DNA of 64,000 nt from Achromobacter sp. Bel (GCF_012928505.1 NZ_JABBJN010000003.1:62001-126000), one strand, 5' to 3'; positions 45,753 to 54,879 are shown, numbered from the stretch's first letter. Notes: generated by a model from the sequence alone, not told the origin. Translations and numbers: made by a program.

Positions 45753-48700
45753 ATGACCAATAAACAGAACCCCAAATTCCAGGAGCTCGTCGCCAAGCTG
45801 CGCGAGATCTTCCAAATCGACCGCCCGGAACTCGACTTCGGCATCTACCGCATCCTCAACGCCCGCGCAGGCGAGATCAACGACTATCTGGAAAACCGAT
45901 TGGCCGAAAAGGTACAGGCAGCCCTGAGCAATGGTAATGAGTCGCAACGTGAGCAAGTGGTGCGTGAGCTCAAGGAAAAGGAAGCCCAGTACCAGGCCGA
46001 TGGCATCAACCCGGATACCGTGCCCAAAGTACTGGAGCTTCGGCAGAAACTGGCTCAGTACAGCGCCGGTGCCAATGAACACGAAAACGCCGTGTTCTCC
46101 CACCTGTTGGCCTTCTTCTCACGCTATTACCAAGACGGCGACTTTATTAGCCAGCGCCGATACAAGGGCGACACCTACGCCATCCCCTACGCTGGCGAGG
46201 AGGTAATGCTGCACTGGGCCAACAAGGATCAGTACTACACAAAGAGCGGCGAAAACTTCAGCAACTACAGCTTCAAGCTTGAAGACGGCCGTACGGTGCA
46301 TTTCCGCCTCGCCGCCGCCGACACCGCCAAGGACAATCGCAAGGACAACGACAAGGAACGTCGATTTGCCCTAGTGGCGGCGAAGACCGTCACCCGACTG
46401 GATGAAAACGGCGACGAATACGAAGAAGAGCTGGTGCCAGTGGAGGAAGCATCGGGCAGTGACGGCAACCAGGAGCTAATCATCCGCTTCGAGTATGCCG
46501 CCCAGCCCAAAGGCACCAAGCAGGATGCGCTGGTTACCAAGGCAGTAGAAGCCGTGTTGGGGGACTCAACTGTTAAGGCCCGCTGGCTGGCCCTGGGCAA
46601 CCGCGCTCCTACGGAGAAGAGCCCGCAACGTACCCTGCTGGAAAAGCACCTGAGCGACTACACCACCAAGAATACGGCGGACTACTTCATCCACAAGGAT
46701 CTGGGTGGCTTTCTTCGGCGCGAGCTGGACTTCTACGTAAAGAACGAAGTCATGCATCTCGACGACGTGCAGAACGCAGGCGCGTTTGCCGACATTGAGA
46801 AAAACCTGCGCATGATCCAGTGCCTACGCAGCATCGCATTGAAGCTGATCGCCTTTCTGGCGCAGTTGGAGGATTTCCAGAAGAAGCTGTGGCTGAAAAA
46901 GAAGTTCGTTGTCTCAAGCCATTACTGCATCACACTGGATCGGGTGCCGGATGCGCTATGGCCCGAAGTGGCGGCGAACGAGCGGCAGTGGGAACAATGG
47001 AAACAACTTGGCGTTTGGGATAGCGATGCGCAAGGGGCAGTGGAGGACTTGAAAGCTGTGCCATCTCTGATGGTGGATACAAGTCTGTTTGATACTGAAG
47101 TTGCACAGAAGCTAGTGGCGGGCATTGAGAACATTGATGCGACTGCATGCGGCCTGCTTATCAATAGTGACAACTTTCAAGGCTTATCCCTGCTACAGGC
47201 AAAGTACCGTGAGTGTGTAAGTTGTATTTACATTGATCCACCTTACAACACCGATGCATCAGCAATAACCTACAAGAACGGGTACAAAGACTCTTCTTGG
47301 CTCTCCTTGATTCAGACAAGGCTTGATCTAGCAAAGCGCCTCATGGGCGGGGACTCCCTGATTAGCGTTGCGATTGATGATCAAGAAGCATCACCGCTAG
47401 TTCAATTGCTTAACTCAACATTCGAGAAGCAAGTGGGTGTTGCCGTAGTCAAGTCAAACCCTCAAAGCCGAAAAACAAAGGGCAAATTTTCGCCTGTGCA
47501 TGAGTACGCGTTCTTTTATGGGAAAGGCGACAAGGCCGTGCCTTACACCATTGGGTACGGTGCCAGCAAAGCCGCTAGATATCCATTGGAGGACGAACAA
47601 GGAAGATATTCATGGATGAACTTCATCCGTGCAGGCAGCAACGATTTGCGGACTGATCGCCCAAGGCTTTATTACCCGATCGCAGTTGATGCTGCTGGCA
47701 AGATAAGAATACTGAAGATGGAGTGGAGTGAGGAGAAGCAGGCCTATGACTTGCTAGAACAACCAAGCGGCGACGAAACTCTTGTCTATCCCAATCGAGA
47801 GGTGGACGGGCTCCTTGTTGAAAAAAACTGGCAGCGTGGCCATATTCGGGTCAGTGGTGAGTATCAGGAGTATCGCGTTCGCCGTAGTGCAGACGGAGAT
47901 ATCAGCATTGACTTCAAGACCAGAATGGACGACGAAGCACCACCTGTAACCTGGTGGGATAAGGGAGAGTATGCCTCTGCAAATTACGGAGCTCCTGAGC
48001 AAAAGGAACTCTTTGGAGAGAAGCTATTCGATTTTCCGAAGGCAAAGAAGCTGGTAGAGGACTCAATTCGCGCCTGCGGTGCTGCAGAGCCGGAAAGCAT
48101 TACATTGGATTTTTTCGCTGGCTCAGGCACCACAGGGGAAGCAGTGCTAAAAATTGGGCGAGAAACGAAAGCGAATCATCGCTATATTCTCATTGAGCAA
48201 GGAACCTACTTTGATACGGTCATAAAGCCACGTATTCTGAAAGCCGTATATTCCGTTGACTGGAAGGATGGCAAACCAACTTCTCCTGAAACTGGTATTT
48301 CCCACTGCTTCAAAGTCCTCAAGCTCGAAAGCTACGAAGACACACTGAACAACCTGCAATTGCGCCGCACGTCCGCGCAGGGTGATCTGCTGAACGCGCT
48401 ACCGCAGCAGGCTAAGGACGACTACCTGCTCAACTACCAGCTGGACGTGGAAAGCCGGGGCTCGTTGCTGTCGGTAGAGGATTTCAGGAGGCCCCTCGAC
48501 TACACCCTCAACGTGGCCGTGGATTCGGCGGGCGCGTTCGAGCCGCGCAAGATCGATCTGGTCGAAACCTTCAACTATCTGATCGGCCTGCGTGTGAAGC
48601 ACATCGATGCCCAGCCGCAGCGCGGCTTCGTCACCGTCACCGGCACGCTGCCCAGCGGTGAAAGCTGCCTTGTTCTGTGGCGCGATTGCGATATGCTGGA

Positions 48701-48905
48701 CTACGAGGGCATCAGCAAGCTCTGCGACAAGCTGGCCATCAATCCGGCGGACAACGAGTTCGACGTGGTCTACCTCAACGGCGACCACAACATCCCTACC
48801 GTGCTGACGCAAACGGCGGAAGAGGGCGGTGCTACTCGCGTGCTCAAGCTGCGTCAGATCGAACCGGAGTTTCTGGAGCGTATGTTCTCGGTGGAGGACA
48901 TCTGA
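45753..48905 (+). CDS. Large beta-class DNA methyltransferase (type III Mod-like)
   Basis: A 1050-residue N6/N4 amino-methyltransferase. The order is catalytic motif IV DPPYNT (D495-Y498), then a roughly 290-residue presumptive target-recognition region, then motif I DFFAGSGTTGEA (786-797): the beta-class order typical of type III Mod. An N-terminal extension of about 480 residues, rich in Lys and Glu and without a domain I recognise, makes it much longer than classic Mod proteins (about 650). The stretch 47,100-48,290 has lower G+C than either flank. It overlaps the nuclease gene by one base (TGATG). Confidence 0.9.
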   Translation: MTNKQNPKFQELVAKLREIFQIDRPELDFGIYRILNARAGEINDYLENRLAEKVQAALSNGNESQREQVVRELKEKEAQYQADGINPDTVPKVLELRQKLAQYSAGANEHENAVFSHLLAFFSRYYQDGDFISQRRYKGDTYAIPYAGEEVMLHWANKDQYYTKSGENFSNYSFKLEDGRTVHFRLAAADTAKDNRKDNDKERRFALVAAKTVTRLDENGDEYEEELVPVEEASGSDGNQELIIRFEYAAQPKGTKQDALVTKAVEAVLGDSTVKARWLALGNRAPTEKSPQRTLLEKHLSDYTTKNTADYFIHKDLGGFLRRELDFYVKNEVMHLDDVQNAGAFADIEKNLRMIQCLRSIALKLIAFLAQLEDFQKKLWLKKKFVVSSHYCITLDRVPDALWPEVAANERQWEQWKQLGVWDSDAQGAVEDLKAVPSLMVDTSLFDTEVAQKLVAGIENIDATACGLLINSDNFQGLSLLQAKYRECVSCIYIDPPYNTDASAITYKNGYKDSSWLSLIQTRLDLAKRLMGGDSLISVAIDDQEASPLVQLLNSTFEKQVGVAVVKSNPQSRKTKGKFSPVHEYAFFYGKGDKAVPYTIGYGASKAARYPLEDEQGRYSWMNFIRAGSNDLRTDRPRLYYPIAVDAAGKIRILKMEWSEEKQAYDLLEQPSGDETLVYPNREVDGLLVEKNWQRGHIRVSGEYQEYRVRRSADGDISIDFKTRMDDEAPPVTWWDKGEYASANYGAPEQKELFGEKLFDFPKAKKLVEDSIRACGAAEPESITLDFFAGSGTTGEAVLKIGRETKANHRYILIEQGTYFDTVIKPRILKAVYSVDWKDGKPTSPETGISHCFKVLKLESYEDTLNNLQLRRTSAQGDLLNALPQQAKDDYLLNYQLDVESRGSLLSVEDFRRPLDYTLNVAVDSAGAFEPRKIDLVETFNYLIGLRVKHIDAQPQRGFVTVTGTLPSGESCLVLWRDCDMLDYEGISKLCDKLAINPADNEFDVVYLNGDHNIPTVLTQTAEEGGATRVLKLRQIEPEFLERMFSVEDI

Positions 48906-51900
48906 TGGCGCGGGCAGCAAAACCGAAACCTAAAAAGCGCAGTTTCCATCAGGAACTGGTGCTCAATAGATGGGTGCTGGGGTTCTTTCAGGGCGGCACG
49001 CTGGCGGCACTCAAGATGCGCTTGGGCGATGACCGCTTCGAGGGCGTTGACGAGGACGGCCAGACCAAGTTCTTCCACGAACTGATCCGAGGCTTGTTCG
49101 ATCCCAACAAGGTGCCGGAGGCTGACCTGCGGCGCTATGACTTGAACGTCGTCGCCCACTGGCAGTCCATCACCGCCCAGCGCAACAAGCTGGAAGGCCA
49201 TGAGTTGCAGATGAAGTACTTCCAGTACCTCTCGCTGCTGTTCACCGAGCTGTATCTGGATTGGTACTTCAACCACCGTCAGGATTTGCTCGACGGCCTG
49301 AACGAGGAAATGACGCGCTACCGCGCCGAGACGAGCGCGGAACCGTTCCGCGATTTCGAGGCGGACGACCTGAATAAGATCGCCTTCTGGAATGCCACCG
49401 GCAGCGGCAAGACCCTACTGTTGCACGTCAATATTCACCAGTATCTGCACTATTTCCGGGCAGGGCGCAGCGGCAGCTATCCCGACAAGATCATCCTGCT
49501 GACACCCAATGAAGGCTTGAGCCGTCAGCACCTGGAGGAGCTGGAGCTATCGGGCTTCGGCTTCTCGCAGTTCTTCAACAAGGCTCAGACGCCGCCGCGC
49601 GGCACCATTGAAATCATCGACATCAACAAGCTGGGCGATGAAATGGGCGATAAAACCGTCGCCGTGGGTGCCTTCGAGGGCAACAACCTGGTGCTAGTGG
49701 ACGAAGGCCATCGTGGTACGGGAACGGCAGCGGGCGCGTGGATGGCGCGGCGTGATGCGCTGGTACGCGGCGGTTTTGCCTTTGAGTACTCGGCCACGTT
49801 CGGGCAGGCGGTAGCCAAGGGACTGATAGTTGAAAAAGCGGAAGAAGAACAGCTCAAGTCCAAATGGAAGCTGGCTTACCCTGGGCAGCGCTTCAACCTT
49901 GCGTCAGCAAAAGCGGACACAGCCCTTGCCTTGAGCGCAGAGGACAAGCGTCGCGCGCGGATCATCGCCACCCGCGAGATTTACGCCAAGTGCATCCTCT
50001 TCGACTACTCGTACAAGTTCTTCTATGAGGACGGCTACGGCAAAGAGTCGCTGATCCTCAACATGAATGGCGAGGCCTATGAGCAGGCGGACAATGCGCG
50101 CAAGTATTTCACCGCCTGCCTGCTGGCCTACTACCAGCAGCTTTGGTTGTGGAGCACGCACCGCGACAAGTTGGCCGATTTCAACATCGAGAAGCCACTA
50201 TGGGTGTTCGTGGGCAACACAGTGTCCGGGGAGGAGTCGGACATTCTGGAAGTGGTGAATTTTCTTGCCGACTTCCTGAACAGCGATGCTCAGATCAAAA
50301 CCTGGCTGGCCGACCTGATTGCCGACAAGGCTCAAATATTGGACGCCAAGGGCAACAACATCTTCGCCGGGCGCTTCACGCCCTTGATGGGATTCAATGG
50401 TCGCGTGGACGCACTGTACGCCGACATTCTGCAGCGTGTGTTTAATGCTTCGGCCCGCCAACGTTTGAAACTGGTCAACATCCGCAGCAGTAAGGGTGAG
50501 CTTGCCCTGCGCGTGGGCGATGCGGAGCCCTTCGGCCTGATCAACATTGGCGATGACGCGGGCTTCTTCAGCATGGCGGAGAGCGCTGATACTTTTGACA
50601 GTGAACGCGATGACTTCGGCGGCGCGCTCTTCGGCACGTTGAACAACAAGGACAGCCGCCTCAACGTGCTCATCGGCTCACGCAAATTCACCGAAGGCTG
50701 GAGCAGTTGGCGCGTGTCTACCATGGGCTTACTGAACATGGGCCAGGGCGAAGGCTCGCAGATTATCCAGTTGTTTGGGCGCGGAGTACGCCTCAAGGGC
50801 AAGGGTTTTTCGCTCCAGCGCACTTTGCCGCAGGACAGGCCTAAAGGCGTACACCTAGACAAACTGGAAGCGCTGAACATCTTCGGCGTGCGTGCCAGCT
50901 ACATGGCGGCGTTCAAGGATTACCTGCGCGAGGAAGGCATTACGCCCAGTGACGAAGTGCTGGAGCTGGACTTCCCGACACGGGCCAACCTGCCCAAGGG
51001 CAAGCTCAAGACCTTGGCGCTAAAGGACGGCTACAAAGACAACCAGAAGCAAGGCTTTAAGCGCACGCACTTCCCTTGGCTGTACGAGATTCCCGCCGAG
51101 TTTCAAGGGAAGATCAAGCCACCCCACGTGGCGCTTGACCTGTACCCACGTGTGGAAGCGCTATCCAGTAAGGGCGGGGTCGCCGTCTCTACAACGGAAG
51201 CGCGCAACAAAGCCAAGCTAAATCAGGCGCTGTTTGCCACTTTCAACTGGGATCACATCTATCTGGCGTTGCAGGAGTACAAAATTCAACGAAGCTGGAG
51301 CAATCTGCGGCTGGAACGACAGCGGCTGATCGACTTCTGCTCAGGCGCGCAGGATTGGTACACGTTGTTCATACCGGCAGCGGAATTGGCCGTCACGACT
51401 TTCGTCGATATCCGCAAGCAGGAAGATATCCTGCTACGCCTACTGACCGACTACACCGACCGCTTTTATAACGCCTTGAAAAAAGGCTATGAAGGCCAGT
51501 TCTACGACATTACCCACATCGATGAAGAGCATGGGTCGATGCTCAAGCTGTACCAATTCGAGATCGATAACAGCGACGACGGACTGGAGTATCAGGCGAA
51601 GCTGGAGGTGCTGAAGAAGCTGGTGGCGGACGGCAAGATCGGCGAGGCCAGTAAATGGAACGCGCCGCACATGGTCGCCATCAGCTTCGACCGCCACTTG
51701 TACTACCCGCTGCTGGCATTGGAGGACAAGGATGCAGTGCCGCTGAAACTGCGTCCGCTTGCCTTTGACGCGCCCAGCGAGTGGGAGTTTGTTCGTGACT
51801 TGGAAACGTTCTATAACTCGGCAGAAGGCAAGGAAGCGGTTGGCCAGCGCAGCCTCTATCTATTGCGCAATGCAGACCGGGAAGATAAAGGTCTGGGCTT

Positions 51901-52255
51901 CGCGTTGGCGGGCAACTTCTACCCGGACTTCCTGCTTTGGCTGGTGGACGATACCAGCGGCAAACAATGGCTGACCTTCGTCGATCCGAAGGGTTTGCGC
52001 AATCTCGATATGTCTCACCCCAAGCTGGGCCTCTACAAAGAAGTGAAGACGCTGGAAGCAACGTTGGCAGCGCAAGCTAAGGCTGGCGAAGCGCCGCTGG
52101 TCTTGAATGCCTTCGTGTTGTCGCCGACGAAATTCTCTGACCTGCTTAACGTGGGCGACCCGGCAAAGAAAGCCGATCTCGAAAGTCGCAACGTGTTGTT
52201 CATGGAGGATGGTGCCAGCACCTATCTGAAAAAGCTCTTCTCAACTTTAATTTGA
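48905..52255 (+). CDS. Type III Res-like DEAD/DEAH helicase with PD-(D/E)XK nuclease
   Basis: A 1116-residue restriction subunit-like protein. The superfamily 2 helicase core has Walker A ATGSGKT (164-170), DExH box VDEGH (about 264-268), motif III EYSATFG and motif VI IIQLFGRGVRL. Near the C-terminus NFYPDFLLW (P1007-D1008) followed by FVDPKG (D1027, K1029) fits the PD-(D/E)XK nuclease core of type III Res. A basic N-terminus precedes the helicase by about 150 residues. It starts inside the Mod stop codon. Likely cuts unmodified DNA together with Mod and perhaps the SNF2 protein. Confidence 0.88.
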   Translation: MARAAKPKPKKRSFHQELVLNRWVLGFFQGGTLAALKMRLGDDRFEGVDEDGQTKFFHELIRGLFDPNKVPEADLRRYDLNVVAHWQSITAQRNKLEGHELQMKYFQYLSLLFTELYLDWYFNHRQDLLDGLNEEMTRYRAETSAEPFRDFEADDLNKIAFWNATGSGKTLLLHVNIHQYLHYFRAGRSGSYPDKIILLTPNEGLSRQHLEELELSGFGFSQFFNKAQTPPRGTIEIIDINKLGDEMGDKTVAVGAFEGNNLVLVDEGHRGTGTAAGAWMARRDALVRGGFAFEYSATFGQAVAKGLIVEKAEEEQLKSKWKLAYPGQRFNLASAKADTALALSAEDKRRARIIATREIYAKCILFDYSYKFFYEDGYGKESLILNMNGEAYEQADNARKYFTACLLAYYQQLWLWSTHRDKLADFNIEKPLWVFVGNTVSGEESDILEVVNFLADFLNSDAQIKTWLADLIADKAQILDAKGNNIFAGRFTPLMGFNGRVDALYADILQRVFNASARQRLKLVNIRSSKGELALRVGDAEPFGLINIGDDAGFFSMAESADTFDSERDDFGGALFGTLNNKDSRLNVLIGSRKFTEGWSSWRVSTMGLLNMGQGEGSQIIQLFGRGVRLKGKGFSLQRTLPQDRPKGVHLDKLEALNIFGVRASYMAAFKDYLREEGITPSDEVLELDFPTRANLPKGKLKTLALKDGYKDNQKQGFKRTHFPWLYEIPAEFQGKIKPPHVALDLYPRVEALSSKGGVAVSTTEARNKAKLNQALFATFNWDHIYLALQEYKIQRSWSNLRLERQRLIDFCSGAQDWYTLFIPAAELAVTTFVDIRKQEDILLRLLTDYTDRFYNALKKGYEGQFYDITHIDEEHGSMLKLYQFEIDNSDDGLEYQAKLEVLKKLVADGKIGEASKWNAPHMVAISFDRHLYYPLLALEDKDAVPLKLRPLAFDAPSEWEFVRDLETFYNSAEGKEAVGQRSLYLLRNADREDKGLGFALAGNFYPDFLLWLVDDTSGKQWLTFVDPKGLRNLDMSHPKLGLYKEVKTLEATLAAQAKAGEAPLVLNAFVLSPTKFSDLLNVGDPAKKADLESRNVLFMEDGASTYLKKLFSTLI

Positions 52256-52286
52256 GAATGGCATTCTTCATGGAGTTTTTGACCCT

Positions 52287-52388
52287 TGACCCTAACCCAG
52301 TTTTTAGTACCGATCTAAATTAGAGAAATCCGGCATGTGACCCTAACCCAGTTTTTAGTACCGATCTAAATTAGAGAAATCCGGCATG
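52287..52388 (+). repeat. Tandem duplication of the IS left end (2 x 51 bp)
   Basis: Two identical 51-bp units (52287-52337, 52338-52388), each beginning with the terminal repeat TGACCCTAACCC. A 7-bp partial unit TGACCCT at 52280 precedes them. Confidence 0.9.
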
Positions 52389-52417
52389 ATTTCACCATAT
52401 GGAATAGGAGCCATGCC

Positions 52418-52684
52418 GTGAAGAGATCGAAATACACCGAAGAGCAAATCGCCTTTGCGCTGAAGCAGGCCGAACTAGGAACGGCCGTACCTGAGGTCTG
52501 CCGCAAGATGGGCGTGAGCGAAGCCACCTTCTACAACTGGAAGAAGAAATTCGGCGGGCTTGGCCCCTCGGAGTTGCGACGACTTCGCCAGCTTGAAGAG
52601 GAATGCAATCGCCTTAAGCGCCTGGTCGCGGACCTGTCGTTGGACAAGGCTATGTTGCAGGACGTTCTGGCAAAAAAGCTCTGA
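52418..52684 (+). CDS. IS3-family transposase OrfA
   Basis: The 88-residue OrfA has a helix-turn-helix (VPEVCRKMGVSEATFYNWKKKFG) and a leucine-zipper-like helix after it, which bind the terminal repeats and multimerise. A slippery A6G heptamer (52672-52678) just before its stop allows a -1 shift into the orfB frame to make the full OrfAB transposase, the standard IS3 strategy. Confidence 0.95.
   Translation: MKRSKYTEEQIAFALKQAELGTAVPEVCRKMGVSEATFYNWKKKFGGLGPSELRRLRQLEEECNRLKRLVADLSLDKAMLQDVLAKKL
52672..52678 (+). promoter_or_regulatory. Programmed -1 frameshift site of the IS
   Basis: AAAAAAG at the end of orfA. After a -1 slip the reading continues through ALKPSRRRVLVDDLM into OrfB without a stop. 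Confidence 0.75.
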
Positions 52685-52707
52685 AGCCTTCGCGGCGTCG
52701 CGTACTC

Positions 52708-53559
52708 GTGGATGATCTGATGAAGCGCTACGGCGTCGGCGTGACCAAGGCATGCGCCGCAGTCATGATTTCCCGGTCGTTGTATCGCTACGAATCGTGT
52801 CGACGCGACAGTGGCGCGCTGGTCATGCGAATCCACGAGATAGCGCATACGCGCGTTCACTACGGATACCGGCGTGTACACGTGATGCTGCGCCGCGAAG
52901 GCTATCGAGACAATCACAAACGGGTCTACCGTTTGTATCGCGAACAAGGCTTGTCCTTGCGGCACCAGCGCCCCAAGCGCAATAAGTCGGCGCAACGTCG
53001 CCAGCCCAAAGCGGTCGCACAAGCGATCAATGACATCTGGAGCATGGACTTCGTCATGGACCAATTGTTCGATGGTCGCCGCCTGCGTGCATTGACTCTG
53101 GTCGACAATTACACCAGAGAGTGTCTGGCCATTGACATTGGGCAAAACCTGCGGGGTAACGATGTGGTGGCGACGCTCGGTCGCGTATGCGCACTGCGCG
53201 GCTTGCCGCGCGTCATCAAAACCGATAACGGCAGCGAGTTCATCTCCAAAGCCATGGACAAATGGGCATACGAAAATGGGGTGGAAATCGACTTCAGCCG
53301 GCCCGGCAAGCCGACAGACAATGCGCAGTGCGAATCCTTCAACGGCCGCTTCCGTCAGGAATGCCTGAATAGCCACTGGTTCTTGTCATTTGCTGATGCC
53401 AAGGAGAAAATCGATGCCTGGCGGACGTACTATAACGAGGTTCGTCCCCACTCCGCGCTGAAGTGGCAGGCACCTGCTGAATACGCGCGCCAGCACTTGG
53501 CCAGCGGCCAAAGTACCAACCTCAATGAGCCGGAAATCTCTACTTCTGATCCGGACTAA
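52708..53559 (+). CDS. IS3-family transposase OrfB (DDE integrase core)
   Basis: A 283-residue frame with the HTH_21 region (IHEIAHTRVHYGYRRVHVML) and the rve integrase core. The DDE triad is visible: D in SMDFVMDQLF, D in KTDNGSEF and E in NAQCESFNGRFRQEC. It is normally made as the OrfAB fusion through the frameshift upstream. All catalytic residues are intact, so the IS may still be active. Confidence 0.95.
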   Translation: MDDLMKRYGVGVTKACAAVMISRSLYRYESCRRDSGALVMRIHEIAHTRVHYGYRRVHVMLRREGYRDNHKRVYRLYREQGLSLRHQRPKRNKSAQRRQPKAVAQAINDIWSMDFVMDQLFDGRRLRALTLVDNYTRECLAIDIGQNLRGNDVVATLGRVCALRGLPRVIKTDNGSEFISKAMDKWAYENGVEIDFSRPGKPTDNAQCESFNGRFRQECLNSHWFLSFADAKEKIDAWRTYYNEVRPHSALKWQAPAEYARQHLASGQSTNLNEPEISTSDPD

Positions 53560-53635
53560 TTCGGGGTTAGGGTCATGAGCCGGAAATCTCTACTTCTGAT
53601 CCGGACTAATTCGGGGTTAGGGTCAGTTAGGGTCA
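53526..53635 (+). repeat. Tandem duplication of the IS right end (2 x 50 bp plus partial)
   Basis: Two identical 50-bp units (53526-53575, 53576-53625) each end in GGTTAGGGTCA, the inverted terminal repeat. A further GTTAGGGTCA follows to 53635. Confidence 0.9.
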
Positions 53636-53757
53636 AAAGGACTAGAAACCATCAATCACAACATTTAGCCCGCCTCGGATTAAGTTTGGATTTGAAAAGA
53701 CTGCTCCGTCACGGAGCGGCTTAGTTTTGACGCCCTCTATAAAAACAAGGATTATTT

Positions 53758-54831
53758 ATGCCCACTTTGGATTTCGAATCAGAGAAAGCGCAATTTAGGG
53801 ATTTTCACAATTCAAACCGTGATCTACTTGAAGATGCAAAGAAATCTTTTATAGCGCTTACGAACTCGCTCCTGATTCATGCTGGCGCTATAGCTGTATC
53901 GAAAATAGAGGGCCGTGTTAAAGATCGGGAAGAGTGCATCAAGAAGTTCAACTTAAAATACCGCACGGATCTCGAATCAAACTCAACCCCCTACACGATA
54001 CGGGATCATATTACCGACCTTATAGGTTTGCGAGTCGTATGCCTTTACGAAGACGATGTTGAAAAAGTCGAAAAATGTCTCTCAGAACACTTTGAAATAA
54101 TTGATAAAACAGACAAGAGCGCACAGATAGAAAACACAGAGGGTTCTTTTGGTTATAAAGGTCTGCATCTAGACGTGCGACTCAACGAAAACAGAAAAGC
54201 TATGCCAGAGTATGCCAAGTACTCTGAGTTCAGATTCGAGATTCAGGTTAGAACAATCATCCAAGACTCATGGAGCGTGCTTGATCACAAGATTAAGTAT
54301 AAAAAATCAATCCCTATAGGACTAAAACGACGTATTAATACACTCGCCGCGCTGTTTGAACTTGCTGACCGAGAGTTTCGCGAGATCAGAAAATCTACGG
54401 TAGAAGAAATCGAAAAAGAAGAGATTTCGGATGAACTTCTGAAGCAGGAGACAGATGAGATCCAAATCAACCCCAGCGAAGGAAAGCCCCAGCATTCGAA
54501 ACTAAATGCCTTCAGTTTTCTGAAAATTGCACAACACTTCTTTAAAGACTTTGAGTTCGAACCACATAAGGTTGACGGATTTACTCAAGAAATCGTTAGA
54601 CTCAAGTCGGGCATCAGCAGGGGAAAGTTCAACTTTTATATGAAGGAAAACATTGCAAAAGCTAAGCGCTACCAAGAGGCATTCGAAAGCTCAAACCAAA
54701 ATGATAGACTGAATCCATACACCATAATACGGCATTGCCTTTTTCTAGGTGACAGACAATCATTTGAAAGTATATTGACAATCTCAGCGCGAGAGAGCTT
54801 CGAGGACTGGTTGGCTAAAAATGACCAATGA
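53758..54831 (+). CDS. RelA/SpoT-domain nucleotide pyrophosphokinase-like protein
   Basis: A 357-residue protein with a synthetase-type RelA/SpoT domain at about residues 45-190: SKIEGRVKDREEC, ITDLIGLRVV with the metal-binding D87, the substrate-stacking G-loop GYKGLH (132-137) and the catalytic Glu in EIQVRT (161-166), then WSVLDHKIKYK. There is no hydrolase domain. The C-terminal 160 residues are helical and unassigned. Base composition is much more AT-rich than all neighbours. Orphan synthetases of this type (toxSAS, CapRel) act as phage-triggered toxins; no antitoxin gene follows. Confidence 0.87.
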   Translation: MPTLDFESEKAQFRDFHNSNRDLLEDAKKSFIALTNSLLIHAGAIAVSKIEGRVKDREECIKKFNLKYRTDLESNSTPYTIRDHITDLIGLRVVCLYEDDVEKVEKCLSEHFEIIDKTDKSAQIENTEGSFGYKGLHLDVRLNENRKAMPEYAKYSEFRFEIQVRTIIQDSWSVLDHKIKYKKSIPIGLKRRINTLAALFELADREFREIRKSTVEEIEKEEISDELLKQETDEIQINPSEGKPQHSKLNAFSFLKIAQHFFKDFEFEPHKVDGFTQEIVRLKSGISRGKFNFYMKENIAKAKRYQEAFESSNQNDRLNPYTIIRHCLFLGDRQSFESILTISARESFEDWLAKNDQ

Positions 54832-54879
54832 CCATGCAGCCTGAAGATCACGTGTCGGCTTAACTCTGTACCGAATCGA

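Larger units (their letters stand above)
52287..53635 (+). mobile_element. IS3-family insertion sequence (IS407-like) with duplicated ends
   Basis: The element carries orfA and orfB and inverted terminal repeats starting TGACCCTAACCC on the left and its complement on the right. Both ends are present twice in tandem: a 51-bp left end at 52287 and 52338, and a 50-bp right end at 53526 and 53576, with a further partial copy to 53635. The innermost complete element is about 52338-53575. It lies 31 bp after the Res stop, so the operon is intact. Confidence 0.88.

Noticed and set aside
42792-52255. A complete DISARM or BREX system
   Set aside because: An SNF2 helicase and a methyltransferase are present as in class 1 DISARM, but there is no DrmA/DrmB (DUF1998) or phospholipase D-type DrmC. 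The methyltransferase is beta-class with DPPY before motif I. BREX markers (PglZ, BrxC, BrxL) are also absent.
52287-52388. CRISPR-like repeats
   Set aside because: Two adjacent identical 51-bp units without spacers are duplicated IS ends.
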